This document shows, one piece after another, positions 45,801 through 57,800 of a stretch of 64,000 bases of DNA. The position numbers and the translations under genes are program-made. The notes under the pieces were generated by a model. That model had not been told where the DNA came from, searched no databases, and saw only the letters and a list, made by a program, of their open reading frames with translations. How positions within the stretch are numbered: the stretch's first letter is position 1; the number at the start of each line of letters is the position of its first letter. The stretch is from Phorcus lineatus (lineage: Eukaryota; Mollusca; Gastropoda; Trochida; Trochidae), in contig OV121084.1 in the NCBI GenBank assembly GCA_921293015.1, forward strand, positions 46,535,864 to 46,599,863. Reading direction: 5' to 3'.

Positions 45801-48800
45801 TGGAAGCATTAGAAATTCCTGGCCTAGAAGCCGTATGGGTAAAACTGAAATGTAAATCTAGACATTATCTTATCGGTGCGTTCTACCGCGCGGACAAGAG
45901 TGAACATTATTGGAATAAGATTGATGAATCTATTGGAATGGCCATCGATATGAATATTTTTACGATTATTACTGGTGATTTTAACATAGATATTTTAAGC
46001 GAAAATAATATCAAGATAGAAACATTGAATCGCGTGTATGGGATAAATCAGATTATAAATGAACCGACTAGAATAACGCATAACTCAAGCACTTTGATAG
46101 ATTTGATTTTTGTTACACATGAAAATAGCGTGCTAAGTTCAGGCGTCCTGGATCCCATATGTAGCGATCATTGTCCGATCTTCATAACAATAAGAGATAA
46201 TCTAAATAAGACTAATGCAACAATAAAACGAACCGTGTACGATTATAAGTCAATGGATATGGAACATGCGCGTATACTCATTTCCGAAACTGACGAAAGT
46301 GAAATATATTCTACTGACAACGTCAACAATACAACGGTCATTTTAACAACAAAATTAAAACAGATTTTAGATATCACAACACCAAATAGACTTGTTAATG
46401 TAAGAACAAAAGATCCTTTGTGGATGAATAGCGAAATTCGTTCTGCAATACGCAAACGCAACCGATTTCACAAAAAGGCAAAATATCGCAATCGTGCGTC
46501 CGACTGGGCAAATTTTAGATCAATTAGAAATAAGGTAATACATTTGATACGTGTTTCTAAAAGGAAATGCGACTTAAGAATCGATCACAGGATAAATACC
46601 TCGATTGGCACGAAAACTTGGTGGCGTATGGTCAAGCTATATGTTCAAAGAAAATCTGAATGCAATTACTTTCCACCGATCTTATCGGACGGAGTAATTC
46701 ACGATGATCCCGAAATCATTGCAAATATTTTAAACGACTTCTTTGTTAAACAGGCAACAGTAACCTACCCACATATAACACCACCCGTTTTTTAATGTGA
46801 CCCCGTCTTAAATACGCTAAGTTCCATTCACCTTACATCTAACGAAGTGCAAGATATTCTCCTCTCTGTTGATCCGTCAAAGGCAACAGGGCCTGACGGA
46901 ATAGGAAATAGGTTTATTAGACTTATAGCTAAACCTCTATCCCCATTAGTAACATTACTATTTAACATGTCTCTTCAAAATTCAGTATTTCCATCCATTT
47001 GGAAAGAAGCATCCGTCTTACCCCTTCATAAAAAGAATAGTGTAAATGAATGCTCAAACTACAGACCAGTTGCCCTAACGAGTTGTTTGTCTAAAGTATT
47101 TGAAAAATGCGTCTTCAAATATGTATTCAATTTCCTTAGAGATAATAATATCCTTACAAACTTGCAATCGGGATTCATGCCAGGCGATTCTACAGCTAAC
47201 CAGTTGACGTTTATGTACGATTTCATTGCAAAAGGTCTTGATGAAGGTAAGGAGGTGAGGGCTGTTTTTTGCGACATCAGTAAAGCGTTTGATAGAGTTT
47301 GGCACCGAGGCATAATATCAAAACTTAAAAAATATGGCATCGATGGATCTCTTTTGAGCTGGTTTGAAAGTTATTTAGAAAATAGAATACAGAAGGTTGT
47401 CGTAGATGGTCTTTGCTCTGATCGTAAAACTATACTTGCTGGCGTGCCACAAGGCTCCGTGTTGGGACCACTACTTTTTATAGTTTATATCAACGATATA
47501 GTAGATGGTATAGAAAGTCATATTCGTCTATTTGCAGATGACACATCAATATATGTTATTGTAGACGATCGCGATATTGCCGCGTCTTGTCTTAATGACG
47601 ACCTGAACCGGATTTCGAGCTGGGCCGAAAAATGGCAAGTCAACTTTAACCCTAGCAAAACAGAAACTGTAAATTTCTCTCTTAAACTTAAAGGTGACAT
47701 AATTCCGACTTTGTATATGGATCAAACCCCGATACAAGAAGTTAAAAACCATAAACACCTTGGTGTTATTCTTCAGAGTAATTGTTCATGGAATAGTCAT
47801 ATTGAAGATATTGTAAATAAAGTAAGCCCAATGATAAACTGCCTCCGAAGTTATAAATATCGCCTCTCAAGAAAAACGCTCGAAATTATGTACAAATCTT
47901 TTGTGACGCCGATCTTTGATTACTGTTGTCACATCTGGGATAATTGTACGCAAGAACAATCTTATCTTCTCGAACAGTTACACTTAGATGCACTTCGAAC
48001 TATAAGTGGCGCAGTTCGTGGTACTAGCCATGAAAAATTATACCGAGAAACCCTGTTTAAACCACTATCTGAAAGAAGGCATAATATCAAATTGACTTAT
48101 TTCTATAAAATGTATAACAATCTCTCCCCGGATTACTTATGCGACCTCGTGCCTAAACCTGTCTCTGACAATAGTCAATATCTTCTAAGAAACAGTTCTA
48201 AGTTACAAACTATACCCTGTAGAACCAAAATATATGAAAAATCGTTCCTTCCAGATACCATTAAATTGTGGAATTCGTTACCCGACGAAATAACCAATGC
48301 TGAAACAATTAGCAAATTCAAATCTCTTTTAACAAAGTCTGAATCAAAAAATTACCTCGATCTTAATTACGGCAGTCGATTTTGTCAAATTGTACACAGT
48401 CGTCTCAAGCTCGGATGCAGTGATCTTAACGCTGATAAGGTCAATAGACATATTTCAAGTAATGCCGAATGCGCTTGTGGATATCCCAATGAAAATGTTA
48501 CCCATTATCTATTTATATGCAAGCTCTATTCGGATTCAAGAAATGATGCCTACTTCTATATAAATGGCCACAGCCTCCAAACTGTGTTATATGGAACACC
48601 ACTTATGAACAAAAATGAAAATTTAAATATAATAAAATCCTTACACCAATTTATATGTAAGAGTAAGCGTTTTGAAAAAACAATGTAAATTATAAACGAA
48701 ACATTACCTGTGAAAATAACTGCATGTGTTATGTTACTTAGTCTGAATTTGTAGATACTCAATTGATGTAATGATATGCTACGGTGTTCTGATTTTTGTT

Positions 48801-51800
48801 TCTTGTCTAGTTCGTGTGTACTATATTTATCATCTTTGTACTGGTGCGGTATTTATATAAGCAAAGCTTTGCTTGTTTACCAAACCAGATTCGTTTCTTG
48901 AATAAAAATATGTTTAAACCATAAAATGAGGGAAAAGGGTACTAGTTATCAGGTTTCCATAATGAACAATAACTATAAGGATCAGAGTTTGTTGTCTTTG
49001 ATTTTTGAAACTTTTCTTTAGCATCACGAGACTATTTCCTTCATTGTACCTTGTAAGTGTAAGTGTCTATGCAAGTAATTAATACCAAAGGAGATTAGTG
49101 TTTTGTGTTGATACAGATAGTACTTATGCTCATTTAACCTAACTTAAGTCAAATAAGCGAGAATGAAGAATTAAATTTCAGTGTCATTAACTTTTCAAAT
49201 ATTATGTTTACTTTTCATAGTGAATTGTTATTTATTGATTTCATTATGCAAACCTTTTACACATATAATACATACATACATAATTTATACACATATAATT
49301 CTTACTTCTACATAAACAGTAACACCCTCCAAACAGTGTTATACGGGTTACCGCAAACTATGATTAATGAAAATCTGAGATCGCAGAATCGATATACAAA
49401 TTTAGTTTTCTACCTCCACATATTCACAATATGTGAATTGAACCCTCTACTAGCTAAATAAAACACAAAGACAAGCGCAATGCCCTTCACAATCTAGGAA
49501 TCGACCCCTATACTCCGTCAGTTTGATTTATAGGAAAACTATCATCCCTTCACAATCTGAGAATAGATCCCTATACTCCCTCAGTTTGACGCGCTGTGAC
49601 CCCTTCAAAATCTAGGAATCGGCCCCTATAGTCCCTCGGTTTGACATAAAAGCGAGCTGTCAGCCCTTCACAATCTGAGAATAGATCCCTATACTCCCTT
49701 AGTTTGAAATATAGACGCGCTGTGAGCCCTTCACAATCTAGGAATCGACCCATGTACTCCGTCAGTTTGACATATAGGCGAGCTGTGAGCCCTTCACAAT
49801 CTAGGAATCGGCCAGTACACTCCCTCAGTTTGACATAAAAGCGAGCTGTGAGCCCTTCACAATCTGAGAATAGATCCCTATACTCCCTCAGTTTGACATA
49901 TAGGCGCGCTGTGAGCCCTTCACAATCTAGGAATCGGCCCCATATACTCCCTCAGTTTTACATAATGACGATATCTGAGCCCTTCACAATCTGGGAATCG
50001 ACTTCTATTTCCTCACAGTTTAGATAAAGGGTAGCTGTAAGCCCTTCACAACCTGAGAATCGACCCTTATACTCCGTCAGTTTGAGTTAAAGGCGAGGGG
50101 TGAGCCCACCACAATCTAGGAATCGACCCCTATAGTCCCTCTGTTTGACATAAAAGCGAGCTGTGAGCCCTATACAATCTGAGAATAGATTAATATACAC
50201 TTTCAGTTTGACATATAGGCGAGCTGTGAGCCCATCACAATCTGAGAATCGACTGCTATACCCTCTCAGTTTAAATAAAGGTGAGCTGTGAGCCCTTCAC
50301 AATCTGAGAAAAGATCCCTATATTCCCTCAGTTTGACATATAGATGCGCTGTGAGCCCTTCACAATCTAGGAATCGACCCATATACTCCCCCAGTTTGAC
50401 ATATAGGAGAGATATGAGCTCTTCACAATCTGAGAAGGTGACCGGAAAAAAAGTCACAGGAAAAAAAGTCATGGAAAAAAGTCACAAATTTCTATAGGAA
50501 AAAAAGTCACAGGAAAAAAAGTCACAACTTTTTATTAGCCATCAATAAAATCAATATTTCTCATAACAATATACATTAAAACAATAACATTTTAAACATT
50601 ATTGACAGCACTATTCTCACAATAGACACATCATCATCTGGACATCTCAATACTCTTTATTAATACGAATGTTCCATCCAACTCCATACAAAAACTCGGA
50701 AATGGTTTTTCGCTCACATACACGGTCTTGGCAGAGGTTCTCAAGCTGCTCTTGCATTTTCTTGTACTTCTTTCTGATCTTCCTGACGGGTTGGTTGCCG
50801 ATTGCATCCTGTGCAATAATGGTCTGGACAGTGGCGTCTTCTTTTTTGAACCACTCCACTCTCCAGATGTTTGGGTGGTGCTGGCCGACAAGGTTGAAGA
50901 ATTTGTGATTCCAGCCTTCGCAAATGTTGTTGGTACAGGCAGCGTGCACATTCCACACCTCAGGAGGAAACATGGGAGGGACTCTTCTCATGTTGAGGGT
51001 CAGACCTTATCCTGGACGCTGTTGGTAGTGTCCTTTGACATATGTTCTTTCGAAGTATGTCAACAGATAATCAATTTCAGCAGGGCCGTCAGGTTTGATG
51101 GAATGGAGATGTTCCATTCCTTCTTGCACTTCAACCACAGGGAGAAACGCCAGACCGTCGAGCATTCCACAGAAGAGTCTAAACTCGTTGCTTTCTTTGT
51201 AGAAGGGGACTAGGCCAAGGTCCTGAACATGTCGCCAAGTTGACTGTGTCAGGTAGTAGAAACATCCTCTAGTGGTTACGTCTCTGCCAAATGCTGCAAC
51301 TACTGAACGCAAAATACCATCTTCAAAATCAGTTACAACCGTTTCTACAAATACATCAAGTCCTAACTCTTCAATCTTATCAACAACAGCCTGAAACAGT
51401 TCTTCGTACACGGCACGGGTCTTGTTCGGGAGAAGAGAATATACAGCAGTGATGTAGGTGTCCCTGAAAGGAACTCTCATAGTGAAGATTTGAGTGAAGA
51501 TACGAGGTGACGTCTTGAAGGTGCCATCCATGAAGATGGTGTCAGCTTGGGCAAGGCGTTTCAGCGAATCAGTCGATGCGTAGGCCAGAATTCTGTTAGG
51601 GTTGTTGGCGCCGTCGTCGTAGATGAGGAAGGGATCCCCTAATGTTGTCGTAGAGAACTCTTCTGGTATGGTGCCAAGCTCGCTCAGTGTGCCTGGAACC
51701 GGTGGTGTGGGCCGTTGATTCCTCATGGTTCTCTTGCAGGTGTCATGGTCCAGAAGCATAGCTCGGACATCATTGTCACAATCTGCTACAACCTGAAACA

Positions 51801-54800
51801 AAATTTAAATTGTAAGTTTTGGATAATATTCTAGCGTTAAATATATACTTTGATTTGATTATCATTTATATTTTAATATATAATACCATATTTTACTTGG
51901 TTATATCATGTTTCATTCTTTTTAGCTACTTATTTACTTGGATATATACCTGAGCAATGATTTGACTAGGTTTATCTCTGGTCTGAGATGCCTGCTGCTT
52001 CATTTGAAGTCGAACTTTTGTCAAAGTGATCTGCTTCTCATCTGATGGATGGTTGTGTGGTTCTTTCACTTCTGAGTTTCCCTTCTGAAGATCTGTTATG
52101 ATACTTCCTCTGCAGGACATGCTCGATCTCTTAACACACTTCCACCATATTTTGGTCTTCCGAGTAGCATGTTTGGTGTACATGTGACCTTCAAGTATCA
52201 CTTTGAAACCACCTTTGTTAGTCTGAATGACCTCCATGATGATAGTGAAATAATGACAAATATAACATGTTTTATACACTATTGCCTAAGAAGCCAGTCT
52301 TAAAACAAGATGAACTCAATCAAAACATCAAAAGATTTTAGAATGGATATTCTCAATCTACTAAGTAAACATACTGATTGACTGTTGACAATAACAACAC
52401 AACAGTTCATGACTATTCATAGCTATTAACAAAAACAACACTCAATTTGTGATTACAATAAAGCCAATTACCTTACTATCCATGCTTAAATGGTTCTAAA
52501 AATATGTGGATTGACAACAAACAATTATTCAAAATGCATATCAAAGGATTATTTACTAAAATATTGAAATAATTAGTCACTTATATGCATTTTAATATAA
52601 TTTGTGACTTTTTTCCTGTGACTTTTTTTCCATGACTTTTTTTCCTGTGACTTTTTTTCCTAGATTCTCTGAGAATTGACCCCTATTCCCTCTAATTTTG
52701 ATATAATGTCTTTAAGCCCTTCACAATCTAGGAATCGATCCTAACACTCCGTTAGTTTGAAATATAGGCGAGCTATGAACCTGTCACAATCTAAGACTTG
52801 ACAACTATTCTCCATCATTTGGATGCATACACAAAAAAACCTAAAAAACTAGACAATTCTCATGTTATATTGCAAGATATACTACAAACAAGCAAATTCC
52901 CAGATTGTAATCATTCCCAGATTGTTCAGGTCTCACAATCTGCAGATTGTTTAAACAATCTAGGAATGAAAAAAATTCCTAGATTGTTCGAACAATCTGC
53001 AGATTTTGAGGGAACAATCTGCAGATTGTGATCATTCCCAGATTGCACGGAACATATCTACTTTGTACATATTTTATTCGTCACGATGTTTTAATGACCT
53101 TACATTGCTGTTTAGTCCTACTTCATGACTGTGTATATAAAGGAGTTTTAATACAGTCTAGGTCCACATGAGCAAGTCTAGATTGACTGAATAAGGAGCC
53201 CAAATAGAAAAAATATTATGGATGAAGGAACACTTAGTTATTAAAATTTTTCATAGACTAAATTTTGGTCTAATTGCTGTTGGCTCATTGAGAAAACAAA
53301 TGAAAAATCCATGACGTAACAAAGTCGATGACTCAACAATGCTTTCCTGTAAAATGCTGATGACGTCACAAAGGGATGATCACTCTACTCAAGATGCCTA
53401 ATGGTAATTTTTGGCAAGAGACTCATTTTACTATTAATAACCGTTATCAAATTATTTTTTAATAATTCATAAAATTTCAACGTCGTGTTCTCATATCAAA
53501 TTCTGATATCAAATACAATTGCTATATTTTCATCAACTCAAAAACATATACTATTATTAGAGGACACTAGATAGATACTAGAGATGGTATTACTGTGAAC
53601 TAAAATGCAAAGCCCTAAGTAGATCTGAGTTCAAAAGGTTGGCTAGGTCATGGTTCGGTGCAATGTAAGTATGGGATGTAACTTTTTCCACAACATTTTT
53701 AAAGACCTTTGTACTCTCATTTTATTACCTTTTAAAAACGTGATATACCCGACCAATTTGAGGAAAGTTGGCTATTGTTAATCTTGTTTGGGAATTGAAA
53801 ATGGGGATATGATTTAGTGAAGGCGAGAGGAAGTCAAGAGCTAATGATATCTCGTAATAGCTGCTACTCAGCACATCCGTAAACAGTTTATTCTGGGATG
53901 ACATTTGCCATTTGTCATTATGACGATCTTGCAACGATGGTTACATTAAAACAGTTTCCGAAATTAGCCAAATGTAACACATTTTTTCCGGAATATGCAC
54001 TCTTTTCGTCTTATAAAGATGTAGTAGTATGTACGAGGGAATGTCAATAATTTAATAAAAGTGGATATAAAACAGAAGCCAATGGTTGTGATATTGATTT
54101 TATTATTCGTTAAAATTTGCCTGGACCTCGATGCACTTTGCCGATTTGTGTTTGAGACTATCTTTGCCCTTGCGGTAGAAGTTTTCTGACTGACCACTCA
54201 GCTACCCCTGAGGAGCTGCCTTGAGTTCATGTGATTTCAAATTGCGAAATAGATAGAAGTCGCTTGGGACCAGATGAGGACTGTTTGGGGATAGTTGAAT
54301 TGAAGTGCAGCATGTGTAATTCGACTCCTATGGAGCGTTGTCATGAAGAAGCATAACTCCAGCAGTGATCATGCCGCGCCTCTTCTTCTTGATCGCCGTT
54401 CTCAATTGCTTCAACAAGTCAGCATAATAGGCTCATGTTATTGTAGTTTTAGGTGGTTTATAGTCAACAAGTATCACGACCTTCGAATACGAGACACTGG
54501 TCGCCATGATCTTGCCAGCAGAAGACTGACTTCTGAACTTCTGAACAGGAGAGTGCTCATGCTTCCATTGCATGGATTCTTGTTTGATGTCAGGATCATA
54601 GTGATTAATCCAGGTTTCATTAAACTCAGCTAACCATAGATATATTGAAAATATTAAGGGGCGTCTTTCCCATACATATTTGTCATATGTGTATGTATTT
54701 ATCTTATGAGAAACGTGATAACCACAAGCTGCTCAGTTTTGGAACTTTCCATGATTACTTGGTGGATATCTTTGTTGAACAGGCTGTAACTTCTCAAGTA

Positions 54801-57800
54801 AATGATCGGAAAGGGCTGTTTTTGTCACTACTTTTGAAAGATAAGTCCTTGTACAGCCGAAGTCCAGTTTTCTGGATAACAACCTGTTTGTTGTAAACAT
54901 GCACAAAGGAATGTGTGTCGCTTAAGACATTTATCCTTATAGACCCTACTCTACCCTACTGCTATTTTAAAGGGTTTTTAAGGCATATGAGTCTTTCTAA
55001 AGCTATATTTAGACGATACACGGGTATTTGTGCACGCCAACGTTTTGAGATAAATTGACTGAATAAGAGAAACTTTACGCTTTTAATATTTACTTCGTTA
55101 GATTGTGACCTCAAAAAGTATGAGTGTATAAGGCATGAATGCACATTTTTCTGCATTCATTGATTGCATGACTTTGAGAACTCTCGTCCAATCAGAATCG
55201 CGGAAATACGTGTAACTATCTCATTTGGTAATTAATCCGACTTGGTGTAAAGGGTCTTTTGTCCTCAAGTTTTTGTTACCGTACGGTTTTATGGTAAACC
55301 TTCATCAGGTTTGCCAGAGAGAACTGGGCAAATAGGAGAAACTTTACCAGTTGTATTCTATGCATTAGCAATCGTTTGATAGATATAGAGGTTATATAGG
55401 TTATAGACAACAAAGTCGTTTTAACATTTTCAGTTCGAGAATAATTTTATCATGAATTTTATGGAAATGGTAACCTATAATCATGCCAAATAATTATCAA
55501 GAATTCATTTGATTTAATCTACCCATCGAACGAAACAGATTTTGTCATATTGGCCATCATTATCCATAGTAAATTACGATATTGCGATAAAGCGATATTG
55601 AAGCCTTAACCATAAAAGAATTTTCAATGAAAAAAAAATATGTGCTCCGACCAATCATGCTCGTCAACTCACTTGGACTCATACATTAACTATGACTATT
55701 TAGGCTACAGTATTGGTTATTCAATGTGTTTCTTCTGTCTAGGTCAAACAGAAAGGATAACAGTATTTGTTAATCAATGTGTTTCTTCTGGCTAGGTCAA
55801 ACAGAAAGGATAACAGTATTTGTTAATCAATGTGTTTCTTCTATCCTATGTCAAACAGAAAGGATAACAGTATTTGTTACTCAATGTGTTTCTTCTATCC
55901 TAGGTCAAACAGAAAGGATAACAGTATTTGTTAATCAATGTGTTTCTTCTATCCTAGGTCAAACAGAAAGGATAAGAGTATTTGTTAATCAATGTGTTTC
56001 TTCTTTCTATGTCAAACATAAAGGATAACAGTATTTGTTAATCAATGTGTTTCTTCTTTCTATGTCAAACATAAAGGATAACAGTATTTGTTAATTAATG
56101 TGTTTCTTCTATCCTAGGTCAAACATAAAGGATAAGAGTATTTGTTACTCAATGTGTTTCTTCTATCCTAGGTCAAACATAAAGGACAACAGTATTTGTT
56201 AATCAATGTGTTTCTTCTATCCTAGGTCAAACAGAAAGGATGATACCTGCGATGTAGAATACTGTAATAACTCTTGGAAATTTGACTGGGATAAAATTAA
56301 GGTAAAATGATCCTTAAACTATTCCATATTCAACTTATTATGAGGACGGTGGGTTACGAATTTTTGATATTAAAACGGTTGGTTTACGAGTAACCATTCA
56401 AATGTCAAACAAATTTATATACACTCGTCTATTGAGGGTAATGAGTTATATTCAGCCGAAAATTTGTTTAAATCAAATAAGCGTAACAGCTGATTAAAAT
56501 CAACGTTATTCTAAAGAATGAAAATTATCTACAAAGAAATGCACTCGTTGTGAAAAAGGTCCGACCGTTCATATCCTGATTGATAAGATATGTTAAAACC
56601 CTTATTTCTCGTAAGAAACAGATTCTCGATATGCAAACAGATTCGTGAAGTAGACATATGTAAGGAAGCAAGAAACCCAACGAAAGTCAACCGTTGTTGA
56701 TTAAAAAACCTCAAACATTTATTAAGACACGGTCAAAAAGATTCGTGGAAAGGTGTTCGATAATTTCATATTTACTTGGTTCTAATCTCATGAAGGTTTT
56801 GATGTCATTTGTTGATGAACGTGTTGCCAGGTGCTGAAACCAGAACTGGAATCTCGCTGGCCCTCTCTTCTCGCCCGTGATAAACAGAAACATATCTTTT
56901 GGTATATGTACTTATCTTCTTTACTGCGTAGTCGCTCTTAATCATTGAAATATAAAAGTTTGATCCGTAAGTCATTAGTTGAAGAATTAATTATCCGACA
57001 AGAATGCAATGGTGATCTATATAATATTACATTTTTGCAATGTCCTTGAAAGTATCCCCAAAGTCACCAAATCAGTGTAACTCCATAAGACCTACATGAA
57101 TTGACAAAAGATTGGATGGTAACCAACCACGGATCAGAAAACAATATACATACTTGCACGGGCGAAGTACGGGCGAAGTACCTCCATAAATACTTTGGTA
57201 TTTGTAGGCTAGCACTTCGGTATGATAATGTAAATTAGAAATCGTTTGCTTGAATTTACTTATTCTCTAAAACTCTTCCTCATTCATTTCACCCGACATT
57301 CTATCTTGTAATGAATTTTTATACTAAATCCCTATTTTCAAGTTTATCTTTCAAAAGCAACTACGGCATTTCTTTTCCTTCACGCAGTTAATTATGTTTC
57401 ATTCACTGAACCATCAGTAGTAAAACCTGCTATAATTTACACAACAATGCGTCGATTAGTTTCAGGATTCCAATTAGTTATCATTCAAATTTGTGTTACA
57501 CACATTGGTCGCCTCCGTTATACATTCCTACCCTAACCTTCTACTCACATCTTAAATGAATTATCAATTAAATATATCATTGAATGATTAAATCATCCAG
57601 CCCCTGAATTGCATTTTTTGAAAACTTGGATCAAATATCATCTAAATTCCAATACAGGCAACAAGAATGGAACAGGCACGGCACATGCGCAGCAAGCGTT
57701 CCGGCAATCGGAAGTGAATACCTCTACTTTAAGAAGGGCCTGGACTTGAACTCGAGATTTAACATGACTCGGTAGGTGAAATAATAAAATCAGAGACGTC

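Larger units (their letters stand above)
42470..53055. mobile_element. ~10.6-kb foldback-like composite element in intron 3
   Basis: Near-identical inverted sequences (~74 bp) lie at 42502-42575 and 52894-52967. Each contains the perfect palindromes AGATTGTTTAAACAATCT and ACAATCTGCAGATTGT. Inside them are opposed arrays of ~66-bp units (42650-43380 forward; 49480-50436 and 52676-52800 reverse) that share the CCTAGATTGT word with the termini. The centre holds a deleted MULE, a LINE and a LINE fragment; the right arm is split by a second MULE. Long inverted arms made of subrepeats are typical of foldback elements. No transposase of its own is recognisable, and a target duplication was not found, so mobility as one unit is inference. 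An alternative is an inverted satellite that attracted insertions. Confidence 0.6.

Noticed and set aside
42650-50436. CRISPR-like array
   Set aside because: Units are ~66 bp tandem copies without unique spacers, in a eukaryotic intron; they are subrepeats of inverted arms.
55777-56028. 83-codon frame with a repeated peptide
   Set aside because: The period comes from the splice-acceptor minisatellite, in a frame other than that of exon 4.
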